From: Candidatus Komeilibacteria bacterium RIFCSPHIGHO2_01_FULL_52_14
GTDB lineage: Bacteria > Patescibacteriota > Patescibacteriia > UBA1558 > 2-01-FULL-52-15
Assembly (NCBI GenBank): GCA_001818365.1
Contig: MHKK01000011.1
Coordinates: forward strand, 1 to 10,505
Length of the DNA stretch: 10,505 nt
Reading direction: 5' to 3'
This document shows positions 1-5,983 of this stretch, in pieces. Every line of letters starts with the position of its first letter. Position 1 is the first letter of the stretch. The notes beneath the pieces were generated by a model. It had not been told where the DNA came from. It saw nothing but the letters and a program-made list of their open reading frames with translations, and did no database searches. The translations under genes and the position numbers were made by a program.

Positions 1-645
1 CTGAAAATACCGTTCAAAGCCGGCAACCATCAAAAGCTGCTTGTACTGCTGCGGGCTCTGCGGCAACGCGAAAAATTTACCTTTATGCAAACGCGACGGC
101 ACCAGATAATCGCGCGCACCCTCGGGCGTGGATTTAGAAAGTATCGGCGTATGAATTTCCACGAATCCTTTCTTGTTCAAATACTGCCGAACATGGTGCA
201 TGATACGATAACGTACCCGAATGTTCTTCGTCATTCGCTCATGCCGCAAATCCAAATAGCGATATTTTAATCGCAGCTCCTCGTTGGCCTGCCGGTCTTC
301 GTTATCGATTTCAAAAGGCGGTGTCTTGGCACGGGTTATAATGGTAATCTCCTTTGCCAAAACCTCGATACCGCCGGAAGGCGCTTTGGGATTCACTTGT
401 TTGGCGTTGCGCTTTGCGACCGTACCGCGCACGGTTATCACGAACTCCGGTCGTATCTCGGCCGCAGCATCCGCGCCGTCCTTTGAAAGTTCGGCAGGAA
501 CGCAAACGACCTGCACGACACCGGTACTGTCGCGCAGGTCAAGAAACACGAGCTTACCCATATTCCGGCGATTCGCAACCCAGCCGGCAAGCACAACCTC
601 CGCGCCCACCAGCGGCTCCCCCAGCTCGTGTATGAACTGCTTCAT
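1..645 (-). CDS. aspS: Aspartate--tRNA ligase, N-terminal 215 residues (cut by left window edge)
   Basis: Class II aminoacyl-tRNA synthetase that charges tRNA-Asp with aspartate in the cytoplasm. The reading frame is open from an ATG at 645 to the window edge and gives 215 of the usual ~590 residues of a bacterial AspRS. Residues ~15-105 form the OB-fold anticodon-binding domain (LAGWVANRRNMGKLVFLDLR at 19-38). Then come the AspRS stretch RYLDLRHERM, class II motif 1 ending FVEIHTPIL, and the characteristic STPEGARDYLVPSRLHKGKF block (from about residue 172) followed by ALPQSPQQYKQLLM. Motif 2, the bacterial insertion domain and motif 3 lie outside the window. The start is fixed by an in-frame stop at 661-663 with no other ATG between. 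It lies 15 bases after the pilin-like gene and is probably the last visible gene of the 2559-to-1 operon. There is no Shine-Dalgarno sequence. Identity is very secure. Confidence 0.97.
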   Translation of the reverse strand, partial: MKQFIHELGEPLVGAEVVLAGWVANRRNMGKLVFLDLRDSTGVVQVVCVPAELSKDGADAAAEIRPEFVITVRGTVAKRNAKQVNPKAPSGGIEVLAKEITIITRAKTPPFEIDNEDRQANEELRLKYRYLDLRHERMTKNIRVRYRIMHHVRQYLNKKGFVEIHTPILSKSTPEGARDYLVPSRLHKGKFFALPQSPQQYKQLLMVAGFERYFQ

Positions 646-660
646 GTGCTTTGCGATCCG

Positions 661-1008
661 TTAGACCGCCGTTGTAACCGAGGCGATGACGAAGTTGGAG
701 ATCGCATAGGCAGTAAGCACTACGACAAGCCCCACGACGCCTGCACTGATCATCTTCTTTGCGTGATCGATCTTATCTTCCTCACCGAACGAGCTCATCC
801 AGATAAAACCGCCATAGAGGATGATAATGACCGTGATAATACCCAAGAATCCCAGGATAATCCTGATGACATTCTGGATCGTAACCTTTACGTTCTGCGA
901 GCTGAAGCCCGCAAAGTTTGTCGGAAAGTCGATGGATACCTGTGCGCCAGCCCGTGTTGCGACGAACAGCGGTACGAGGTACATCAACTGCTTGAGCGTA
1001 TTTTTCAT
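661..1008 (-). CDS. Small two-helix membrane protein, T4SS-pilin (TrbC/VirB2)-like
   Basis: Protein of 115 residues with a signal peptide at 1-22 (charged start MKNTLKQL, hydrophobic LVPLFVA, possible cleavage after AGA), a short polar segment (23-46), and two transmembrane helices at ~47-70 (IIRI..ILYGGFIW) and ~86-109. The cytoplasmic-looking loop SSFGEEDKIDHAKKM lies between them. This layout (leader, ~25 polar residues, helix ending YGGxxWM, charged GxExxxxxAKKxI loop, second helix) matches the T4SS-pilin-like proteins common in Patescibacteria and the TrbC/VirB2 major pilins of conjugation systems. No other secretion gene is in the window, so a role in a pilus or DNA uptake is inference. 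An ATG at 1071 would add 21 residues inside asnS and bury the signal peptide, so I chose 1008, 16 bases after the asnS stop. It could instead be a generic small membrane protein. Confidence 0.8.
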   Translation of the reverse strand: MKNTLKQLMYLVPLFVATRAGAQVSIDFPTNFAGFSSQNVKVTIQNVIRIILGFLGIITVIIILYGGFIWMSSFGEEDKIDHAKKMISAGVVGLVVVLTAYAISNFVIASVTTAV

Positions 1009-1024
1009 ACGTTTGGTTATTTGA

Positions 1025-2314
1025 TTAAGGCCGTAGCCGATAAATCGTCCGCGGGAAGGGTATTGCCTCACGGACGTGTTTTAGCCCACCTATCCATGAT
1101 ACCAGACGTTCAAGTCCAAGTCCAAAGCCGGAATGGGGCACGGAACCGTACCGACGAAGATCCAGATACCACTCAAAATCTTTAAGCGGGAGCTTTTGCT
1201 CCTCGATGCGCTGTTTCAGAACCGCATAGTCATCCTCGCGTTGCGATCCGCCGATGATCTCGCCGTATCCTTCGGGCGCCAGCATATCATCGCACAATAC
1301 GCGCGACAGGTTCGCGGGATCACGCTTCATATAAAATGCTTTCACCGCTGCGGGATATTTTTCAACAATGACTGGTTTGTCGAACTGCGCCGTGAGCAGC
1401 GTCTCGTCGTCGCCGCCCAGATCGTCGTTCGGTTTGATGTCGGAACCGAGCGAATGCAGACGTGTAACCGCTTCTTCGTGCGAAAGACGGATAAAAGGAG
1501 GCGTGATTTTCAAGAGCGGTGCCACATCGCGTTCAAGGGTAGTAAGATCGTCACGGTTCTGGACGAGCACCTTCGCAATCAGAAAGGTGACCAGTTTTTC
1601 CTGCACGGCAATAGTATCCTCGTGCGTTGCAAAAGCCATCTCCGCGTCCATCATCCAAAACTCCGTCAGGTGTCTCCTTGTTTTTGATTTCTCCGCCCTG
1701 AACACGGGACCGAAATCGAACACGTTGCCGTGCGCGAAAATAGCCGCTTCAAGATACAGCTGTCCCGACTGCGACAAATACGCGGTCTGATCAAAGTACG
1801 GGACCATGAACAATTCGGAGGTTCCCTCGCACGCGTTCGGGGTCAGTATCGGCGAATCGATCTTTAAAAAACCTTCCTGCTCCATGAAATCATAGATGCC
1901 CTGGATGAGCGTATTACGGATCCGCTGGATCGCCCACTGGCGTTTGGAACGGAGCCACAGATGCCGGTGATCAAGCAAGAAATCGACTCCATGCTCCTTT
2001 TTGCTGATCGGATACTCCTCCGATCGGTGCACGATGGTGATGTCCTTGAGTTGCACCTCGAACGCATTCTGTTTCGGGTGTTTCGTCACCGTGCCCTGCA
2101 CATCGATTGACGACTCTTCCGTCAGTTCCGACAGTCGCTCCCAGACGACTGCGGTAACCTCGTCGCGCGAAGCGACCGCCTGAACCCATCCGTGACCGTC
2201 GCGCAATTGCAAAAAAAACATCCTTCCGGAGGATCGGATGTTATATACCCAAGCCAAGACGCGAACATCGTGACCGACGTTCTCGCTTAGCCGATCGAGG
2301 CGTACTGAGTCCAT
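1025..2314 (-). CDS. asnS: Asparagine--tRNA ligase
   Basis: Class II synthetase (429 residues, normal length for AsnRS) that charges tRNA-Asn directly with asparagine. Residues ~15-100 form the N-terminal OB-fold (VRVLAWVYNIRSSGRMFFLQ). Motif 1 ends IDSPILTP (152-159) and runs into CEGTSELF. Motif 2 is FGPVFRAEKSKTRRHLTEFW (201-220), with the usual loop residues. Near the end are GEIIGGSQRED (351-361), the AsnRS-type block WYLDLRRYGSVPHSGFGLGL (382-401), motif 3 with ERL, and the closing IPFPRT. The RYGSVPHSGFG form is the AsnRS version of the block, which separates it from AspRS. The ATG at 2314 follows the stop of the 73-aa gene by 23 bases, and the downstream gene begins 16 bases after the stop, so co-transcription is likely. 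No Shine-Dalgarno sequence is visible. Confidence 0.97.
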   Translation of the reverse strand: MDSVRLDRLSENVGHDVRVLAWVYNIRSSGRMFFLQLRDGHGWVQAVASRDEVTAVVWERLSELTEESSIDVQGTVTKHPKQNAFEVQLKDITIVHRSEEYPISKKEHGVDFLLDHRHLWLRSKRQWAIQRIRNTLIQGIYDFMEQEGFLKIDSPILTPNACEGTSELFMVPYFDQTAYLSQSGQLYLEAAIFAHGNVFDFGPVFRAEKSKTRRHLTEFWMMDAEMAFATHEDTIAVQEKLVTFLIAKVLVQNRDDLTTLERDVAPLLKITPPFIRLSHEEAVTRLHSLGSDIKPNDDLGGDDETLLTAQFDKPVIVEKYPAAVKAFYMKRDPANLSRVLCDDMLAPEGYGEIIGGSQREDDYAVLKQRIEEQKLPLKDFEWYLDLRRYGSVPHSGFGLGLERLVSWIGGLKHVREAIPFPRTIYRLRP

Positions 2315-2337
2315 TACGTAAGCCGCTTATGCGCTGC

Positions 2338-2559
2338 TTAGCGCTTGCGGTGAGAATGTTTACGGCCGTTCCCGTGATCACCGCGGAAGCAGCACTCGTC
2401 AAAATAATGATCGTGCTGCAACTTATTAAACATCATGGAAAGACCGATACAGATGATGAGCAGCGGCCAAAAGAATCCCCAGACGCTGCTCGAGATGATG
2501 CCGAGTTTGTCCAGCAGGAGCAGAAAGCCGATCAGGGTCACCATCATCGCAAAGGCCAT
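2338..2559 (-). CDS. Small membrane protein, LiaI/LiaF-type TM pair (DUF5668-like) with His/Cys-rich tail
   Basis: Protein of 73 residues. Two hydrophobic segments (about 2-17 and 27-43) surround LLLLDKLGIISSSVWGFFWP. The pattern LLLLDxLG...WGxxWPLLIICIGL is that of the LiaI-LiaF-like transmembrane domain, found in envelope-stress sensors and in many short stand-alone proteins. No DUF2154 sensor domain follows. After residue 44 comes a hydrophilic tail with five histidines (49, 51, 62, 68, 70), adjacent cysteines 56-57, and a basic end (RKHSHRKR), which suggests metal or anionic-lipid binding but does not prove it. A stop at 2572-2574 leaves 2559 as the only ATG. It is the first gene of the operon leading to asnS and aspS. 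Family assignment is fairly good; function is unknown. Confidence 0.75.
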   Translation of the reverse strand: MAFAMMVTLIGFLLLLDKLGIISSSVWGFFWPLLIICIGLSMMFNKLQHDHYFDECCFRGDHGNGRKHSHRKR

Positions 2560-2590
2560 AGGTGTTTGTTTTTAATTTTTAACCTCCCCC

Positions 2591-2618
2591 ATTGTACTGT
2601 ACGCCCTCAAAAAAGCAA
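2591..2618 (-). promoter_or_regulatory. Predicted sigma70-type promoter for the asnS-aspS operon
   Basis: Read on the minus strand: TTGCTT (2613-2618), a 16-base spacer, then TACAAT (2591-2596). The -10 matches five of six consensus bases and the -35 four of six. It lies in the 72-base gap between the CoA-binding gene and the 73-aa membrane protein gene. The predicted leader is about 25 bases. It contains GGGGAGG, but too far from the ATG (over 20 bases) to act as an ordinary Shine-Dalgarno site. Confidence 0.55.
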
Positions 2619-2631
2619 GAATTCCGCGTTG

Positions 2632-3018
2632 TCATGCGGTAACGGCGTTCGGATACACGCGATCAAGACTGGTCATGATGCACTGGTTATACGTGATGAT
2701 CCCAAAATCATCACTGTGCCGCTCCAGATACGAAATGACATCGCGGGATTCCGCACCGGGCTGTATCCAAACGTTCAGCCGACCAAGGGACCGGATATGC
2801 CGGAGCACCTTAAGCGTAATCTTCGGCGGGACAACGATATCAACGACATCGACATTGCTTTCAATATCGCCAACTTTTCGATAGCAGGGCGATCCCAAAA
2901 TTATCTTTTCCTTGGGATTGACCGGGTACACCGTGTGTCCGTCTGCAAGCAAATGCCGGACAATGGTATTGCCGTACTTATCCGGGTTATTGGACGCACC
3001 GACGACTGCGATATTCAT
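2632..3018 (-). CDS. CoA-binding domain protein (YccU/CoA_binding_2 family)
   Basis: A 128-residue single-domain Rossmann-like protein of the CoA_binding_2 family, soluble and cytoplasmic. It starts at the first beta strand with the nucleotide loop IAVVGASNNPDKYGN (3-17), then VYPVNPK (30-36), GSPCY, VDVVDIVVPP (56-65), VWIQPGAES (83-91), and the closing IITYNQCIM with Cys113. These are the conserved strand ends and loops of the family, at full length. Proteins of this family bind CoA or a related nucleotide and resemble the CoA-binding part of succinyl-CoA synthetase. No physiological reaction is established for most of them. The ATG at 3018 begins directly on the first strand, so it is well supported. 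It is probably monocistronic, with an upstream region shared with the VanW gene. Confidence 0.9.
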   Translation of the reverse strand: MNIAVVGASNNPDKYGNTIVRHLLADGHTVYPVNPKEKIILGSPCYRKVGDIESNVDVVDIVVPPKITLKVLRHIRSLGRLNVWIQPGAESRDVISYLERHSDDFGIITYNQCIMTSLDRVYPNAVTA

Positions 3019-3033
3019 ACTATGGTAATACTG

Positions 3034-3061
3034 AGTATATCGTAAAACAAGCCGCCTGCGA
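3034..3061 (-). promoter_or_regulatory. Possible promoter of the CoA-binding gene
   Basis: On the minus strand there is a good -10, TATACT (3034-3039), and a weak -35, TTCGCA (3056-3061), with a 16-base spacer. Transcription would start near 3027 and leave a leader of about 9 bases before the ATG at 3018, with no Shine-Dalgarno site. The -10 is convincing; the -35 is not. Confidence 0.4.
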
Positions 3062-3075
3062 ATACCCCATTTTTA

Positions 3076-3104
3076 TTGATTTTTTGATACAGGTGCGATA
3101 CGAT
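3076..3104 (+). promoter_or_regulatory. Possible promoter of the VanW gene
   Basis: TTGATT (3076-3081), a 17-base spacer, and TACGAT (3099-3104). Each hexamer matches four of six consensus bases and the spacing is ideal. The predicted start near 3111 leaves a ~20-base leader before the GTG at 3131, with no Shine-Dalgarno sequence. It is divergent from the promoter at 3034-3061. Confidence 0.45.
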
Positions 3105-3130
3105 GCACGTAACTTTTACGTTATTACGCC

Positions 3131-4942
3131 GTGTCCGAAACCCCCGTATCGATAAAATTCCACTCGGCCGTCTATCTGACGGTTGCTCTTGGAATAGTGG
3201 GGACGCTTTCCTACGCGTACGCCTCTCCAACCATTCGTGGCCACGTGCTTATTGAGCATATGCCCGTCGGCGGCTTAACGAGGGCGCAGGCGCAGCAAAA
3301 GGTACAGTCATGGGCAGCTTCACGGCTTGAGAACGGTACGCGCCTGACGATCGACGGGGAACCGTATCAGATACAATCTGCCGATATTGACCTCGACTAT
3401 GACATCGACGGAGCGATTGCTGCCGCATGGAACACGGGCAGACGACTGAACCCCGTTGAAAGTTTGGCCGAGCTCGCCATGCTGGCGCTCGTGCCAATGG
3501 ACATATCGATCCCGGCGCGGCTCAACATCCAAAAACTACAGTACGAAGTCGACACCATCGCGACTTCGGTCGACGAGCCGGGATTGGATGTCCGTTTAAA
3601 GATCGAGGGCAGTGATGTCACAGTGCTTTCCGATACCAAACCGGGTTTTCTCCTGGATCGACCCGCAGCCGTGCAGGCGGTCCTGAAGGCGATCCAGAGT
3701 GACAAGGCCGAGACGGTATCACAATCGCTCACCTTCATGCCTCCGACGGTCTCGACGAAAGAAGCGCCGCGCGCCAAACAAGAGGCAGAGCTGATTCTCG
3801 CCGAACCGCTCACGATGACGTCCGGGCATTACAGCTTTACGCTTACCAAGACGCAAATCGGCGATTGGATCGACAGCGTACCGGCAGGACAAAAACTCGA
3901 CGTACGCATCGATCAGCAGCTCCTGAGTCAATACGTCACGAATCTCGCGACGCTCCTGAACGCAGATCCGCAGGAGCCGAAGATTACCGTTGTTGACGGC
4001 AAGGTAACCGAGTTCACCGCCCCGCGATCGGGCAGGAGCCTCGATCAATCACAGACGGTGGCGCTCATCACCGACACTCTCGAAAAACGAAAAACGGACG
4101 ACGAACCCATCGTATCGATCTCGCTTCCGGTTGTTGTGAAAAAACCCGACGTCACGGACACCTCGGCGCAGGAACTCGGCATTGTCGAGCTCATCGGCAC
4201 CGCCAGCACCCGATTCACGGGCAGCCCCAAGAACCGCATCTCGAACATAAAGAACGGGGTTAAATTCCTGACCGGGATCATTGTTCCGAAGGGCGAAGAA
4301 TTTTCTACACTCCAGGCCCTTGGCACCGTCGACAATACGAGCGGCTATCTCCCCGAACTCGTGATCAAAGAAAACAGAACCGTGCCGGAATTCGGCGGGG
4401 GCCTGTGCCAGGTATCGACGACGCTCTTCCGGGCTGCACTCAACACCGGACTGCCGATCACCCGGCGGCAAAACCACTCGTACCGCGTCATTTATTACGA
4501 GCGCGACGGTGAGGGCAACTTTATAGGGCCCGGCCTTGACGCTACCATTTATAACCCGGCTCCGGACTTCAGATTCCTGAACGACACGCCAGCGGCGATT
4601 CTCATTCAGGGATCCGTTGAAGGCGACAAAATCACGTTCAATTTTTACGGAACTCCTGACGGGCGTACGGCGCATGTTGACGGACCGCATAAGCTGACCG
4701 AGACGCCTGCGGGAGATGCGATCTACGTTGAAACGGATACCCTGCCTCCGGGTGAAACGAAACGGATCGAGACCCCGCATCCGGGAGGCACGGCAATAGC
4801 GACGTATACCGTCACGTATGCCGATGGTACTGAAAAAAAGCAGGAATTTAAAAGTTTCTACCGGAACTGGCCTGCGCAATATCTCGTAGGCATCGATCCG
4901 ACAAAAGCAACATCCACTCCGCCGCTTCTGCCGACGCGGTAG
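3131..4942 (+). CDS. Membrane-anchored VanW family protein with peptidoglycan-binding-like and G5-like regions
   Basis: Protein of 603 residues with an N-terminal membrane anchor (about 12-31), so the rest is outside the membrane. Residues ~35-340 hold two repeats that look like the PG_binding_4 domain of YoaR-type proteins: GHVLIEHMPVGGLTRAQAQQ opens the first, and lines such as GFLLDRPAAVQAVLKAI and FTAPRSGRSLDQSQTVALI close the repeats. The VanW domain follows at ~362-495, with FTGSPKNRISNIKNGVKFL, the core FGGGLCQVSTTLF (421-433) and H449. The C-terminus (~530-587) is G5-like, with LPPGETKRIE and FKSFYRNWPAQYLVG. VanW proteins occur with vancomycin-resistance clusters but have no settled reaction; a role in the cell wall is inference. 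The start is GTG: a stop at 3110-3112 blocks upstream extension and the next Met is residue 44, past the anchor. It converges on the nuclease gene. Confidence 0.92.
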   Translation: MSETPVSIKFHSAVYLTVALGIVGTLSYAYASPTIRGHVLIEHMPVGGLTRAQAQQKVQSWAASRLENGTRLTIDGEPYQIQSADIDLDYDIDGAIAAAWNTGRRLNPVESLAELAMLALVPMDISIPARLNIQKLQYEVDTIATSVDEPGLDVRLKIEGSDVTVLSDTKPGFLLDRPAAVQAVLKAIQSDKAETVSQSLTFMPPTVSTKEAPRAKQEAELILAEPLTMTSGHYSFTLTKTQIGDWIDSVPAGQKLDVRIDQQLLSQYVTNLATLLNADPQEPKITVVDGKVTEFTAPRSGRSLDQSQTVALITDTLEKRKTDDEPIVSISLPVVVKKPDVTDTSAQELGIVELIGTASTRFTGSPKNRISNIKNGVKFLTGIIVPKGEEFSTLQALGTVDNTSGYLPELVIKENRTVPEFGGGLCQVSTTLFRAALNTGLPITRRQNHSYRVIYYERDGEGNFIGPGLDATIYNPAPDFRFLNDTPAAILIQGSVEGDKITFNFYGTPDGRTAHVDGPHKLTETPAGDAIYVETDTLPPGETKRIETPHPGGTAIATYTVTYADGTEKKQEFKSFYRNWPAQYLVGIDPTKATSTPPLLPTR

Positions 4943-4947
4943 TCCTC

Positions 4948-5685
4948 CTATTCGACCTCTGCGGCTGCCTGACGGTATGAGCAGTACTCGCACGATGACG
5001 CGGGTGACGGAATAGCTTCCGACTCAAGACAGGCCTGAATTTTTTTGAGCGTCGGTGCGACCCATGAAGCATCGCCGATATACGGAATGATTTTCACGTC
5101 GAATTCGAGTTTGCCGTCAAAGGCCTTCGCATCCCGGCGGCCATTGCAATACACGAAGTATCCCGTATCGGAAACGTCAAATCCGTTCTTCCGCAGCAAC
5201 CACTGATAGATCTCCATCTGACGCTTATACGAATCCTGCCATTCGGCATCAATGGTCACCTCGGTATCCTTACTGGTGGCTTTATAATCAACGACATGAA
5301 GCTGGCCTTTAGGGTTGACCCAGATATCGTCAACGGCGCCGGTAACCAGCAAATTGGTTATTTTGTCGGTAAACTGCACGCCAACAAAATTCTCCCGCCA
5401 GCGATTGAGATCCGGATGGGTAAAGGGAATAGCGTCAATATGATACGTCTTCATCAACGGGTGTGCCTTTCCATTGGCGCGATGCGCGTCAAACTCTTTT
5501 TTCAGCAGTGCATCGACTGCCGAGTTAAGGTTGAACGGATAACCGGCCGGCTGGCTCACGCCGAGCCGCCGGTCGAGATAGAAACAGCGCTGGCAGCGCA
5601 TGAACTCCTCGATCTTGCTTCTGGATAACCTAAAAGGCGCAGGTGAATCCGGGTCAAAAATATTGCGAACGCGCTTAAAGGCCAT
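4948..5685 (-). CDS. PD-(D/E)XK nuclease, RecB/Cas4-like, with paired CxxC motifs
   Basis: Protein of 245 residues in the PDDEXK_1 (RecB C-terminal/Cas4-like) superfamily. The catalytic core is visible: TGAVDDIW with D119, VVDYKATS with D133 and K135, and QMEIYQWLL with Q156 of the QxxxY motif. CxxC pairs flank the core (C31/C34 in MRCQRCFYLDRR and C232/C235 in CEYCSYR). The arrangement resembles the Fe-S-bearing nuclease domains of AddB and Cas4, though those typically use one N-terminal and three C-terminal cysteines. Zinc is an alternative. There is no helicase and no CRISPR array nearby, so a DNA-repair or processing role is inferred from fold alone. An ATG at 5724 is also possible, but the predicted -10 at 5695-5700 lies between the two ATGs and the 13 extra residues fit the family poorly, so 5685 is preferred. 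Confidence 0.88.
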   Translation of the reverse strand: MAFKRVRNIFDPDSPAPFRLSRSKIEEFMRCQRCFYLDRRLGVSQPAGYPFNLNSAVDALLKKEFDAHRANGKAHPLMKTYHIDAIPFTHPDLNRWRENFVGVQFTDKITNLLVTGAVDDIWVNPKGQLHVVDYKATSKDTEVTIDAEWQDSYKRQMEIYQWLLRKNGFDVSDTGYFVYCNGRRDAKAFDGKLEFDVKIIPYIGDASWVAPTLKKIQACLESEAIPSPASSCEYCSYRQAAAEVE

Positions 5686-5694
5686 AATTGCTGT

Positions 5695-5724
5695 ATTGTA
5701 GCACGGAAACACAGTCTGCCCCAA
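5695..5724 (-). promoter_or_regulatory. Predicted promoter of the nuclease gene, near-leaderless
   Basis: On the minus strand: TACAAT at 5695-5700 with a poor -35 candidate, TTGGGG (5719-5724), 18 bases upstream. The -10 ends 9 bases before the ATG at 5685, so the message would have only about 3 leader bases. It stands back to back with the plus-strand promoter at 5731-5759. Confidence 0.5.
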
Positions 5725-5730
5725 ACGGTG

Positions 5731-5759
5731 TTGACTGGCTTTTTATCCCCTGCTAGTAT
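5731..5759 (+). promoter_or_regulatory. Strong predicted sigma70-type promoter with extended -10
   Basis: TTGACT (5731-5736, five of six consensus bases), an exact 17-base spacer, and TAGTAT (5754-5759), preceded by TG one base upstream (extended -10). This is the best promoter in the window. The predicted start is near 5766, directly before an ATG at 5767. Transcription would run through a short ORF and a hairpin towards the GCS2-family gene 217 bases downstream. No other promoter for that gene is apparent. Confidence 0.65.
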
Positions 5760-5766
5760 CAAACGT

Positions 5767-5856
5767 ATGCACCACTGCGCCACAATAATTGACAAGCGCA
5801 CTGCGTCTCAAATGGGACTCATGTACGTCTTGTTTATTATTGCATCCGGCGGCTAG
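5767..5856 (+). CDS. Candidate leaderless small ORF, 29 residues
   Basis: The ATG lies 7 bases after the -10 of the promoter at 5731-5759, so it would be at or next to the first transcribed base. The peptide begins MHHCATIIDKRTASQ and continues with a hydrophobic stretch, MGLMYVLFIIASGG, to a TAG stop. It then meets a terminator-like hairpin 28 bases on. Promoter, start, stop and hairpin together look like a small gene or a leader peptide of the GCS2-family gene. The hydrophobic part is shorter than a full transmembrane helix. I recognise no family, and a 30-codon ORF can arise by chance. The alternative is an untranslated leader. Confidence 0.35.
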   Translation: MHHCATIIDKRTASQMGLMYVLFIIASGG

Positions 5857-5884
5857 TGTTGCATTGAAATTCTTTTGTAAAAAC

Positions 5885-5914
5885 ACAAGCCGCCCTGAAA
5901 TCCGGGCGGCTTGT
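5885..5914 (+). terminator. 11-bp hairpin between promoter and GCS2 gene: terminator or attenuator
   Basis: The perfect arms ACAAGCCGCCC (5885-5895) and GGGCGGCTTGT (5904-5914) enclose an 8-base loop. On the plus strand the tail is only moderately U-rich (TTGTTTCGTT from 5911, partly in the stem). On the minus strand a GTTTTT tract follows at 5879-5884, so the signal may work in both directions or mainly on minus. It could end the small transcript from 5766 or attenuate the gene downstream. Confidence 0.55.
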
Positions 5915-5930
5915 TTCGTTCCTTGAAACA

Positions 5931-5972
5931 CCAGGGAGTATCACCTTCCACTGCACAACTCCCGACAGGGAG
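5931..5972 (+). promoter_or_regulatory. Two CAGGGAG repeats flanking a complementary CTCCC before the ribosome site
   Basis: CAGGGAG occurs at 5932-5938 and 5966-5972. CTCCC at 5959-5963 can pair with the GGGAG of either copy: the upstream one (20-base loop) or the downstream one (GACA loop). It could also pair with the G-run at 5976-5980, the Shine-Dalgarno site, using one G-U pair. These mutually exclusive pairings are what a translational switch would need, but the stems are only 5 bp and could be chance. Confidence 0.3.
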
Positions 5973-5980
5973 AAAGGGGG
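5973..5980 (+). promoter_or_regulatory. Shine-Dalgarno sequence of the GCS2-family gene
   Basis: AAAGGGGG ends three bases before the ATG at 5984. It is the only convincing purine-rich ribosome-binding site in the window. It fixes the start of the GCS2-family gene and contrasts with neighbours that show no such site. Confidence 0.65.
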
Positions 5981-5983
5981 AAC

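Noticed and set aside
1009..1071. Upstream ATG (1071) as start of the pilin-like protein
   Set aside because: It would overlap asnS by 47 bases and put 21 polar residues before the signal peptide. The ATG at 1008 gives a clean leader.
628..1185. 185-codon plus-strand open frame opposite aspS, the pilin-like gene and asnS
   Set aside because: It is rich in Asp, Arg and His with no domain pattern and lies wholly antisense to well-recognised genes.
2600..2640. Possible terminator after the CoA-binding gene (CCGC/GCGG then a T-run on the minus strand)
   Set aside because: The stem is only 4 bp and lies some 10 bases from the T-run, so it does not support an intrinsic terminator.
2329..3045. 238-codon plus-strand open frame
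   Set aside because: It is antisense to the 73-aa and CoA-binding genes, both of which match known families. The translated product shows no recognisable motif.
4049..4993. 314-codon minus-strand open frame across the VanW gene
   Set aside because: It is arginine-rich and low in pattern, antisense to a full VanW domain.
5743..5931. 62-codon minus-strand open frame in the 300-base gap
   Set aside because: It runs through the 11-bp hairpin and against the best promoter, with no ribosome site or promoter of its own.
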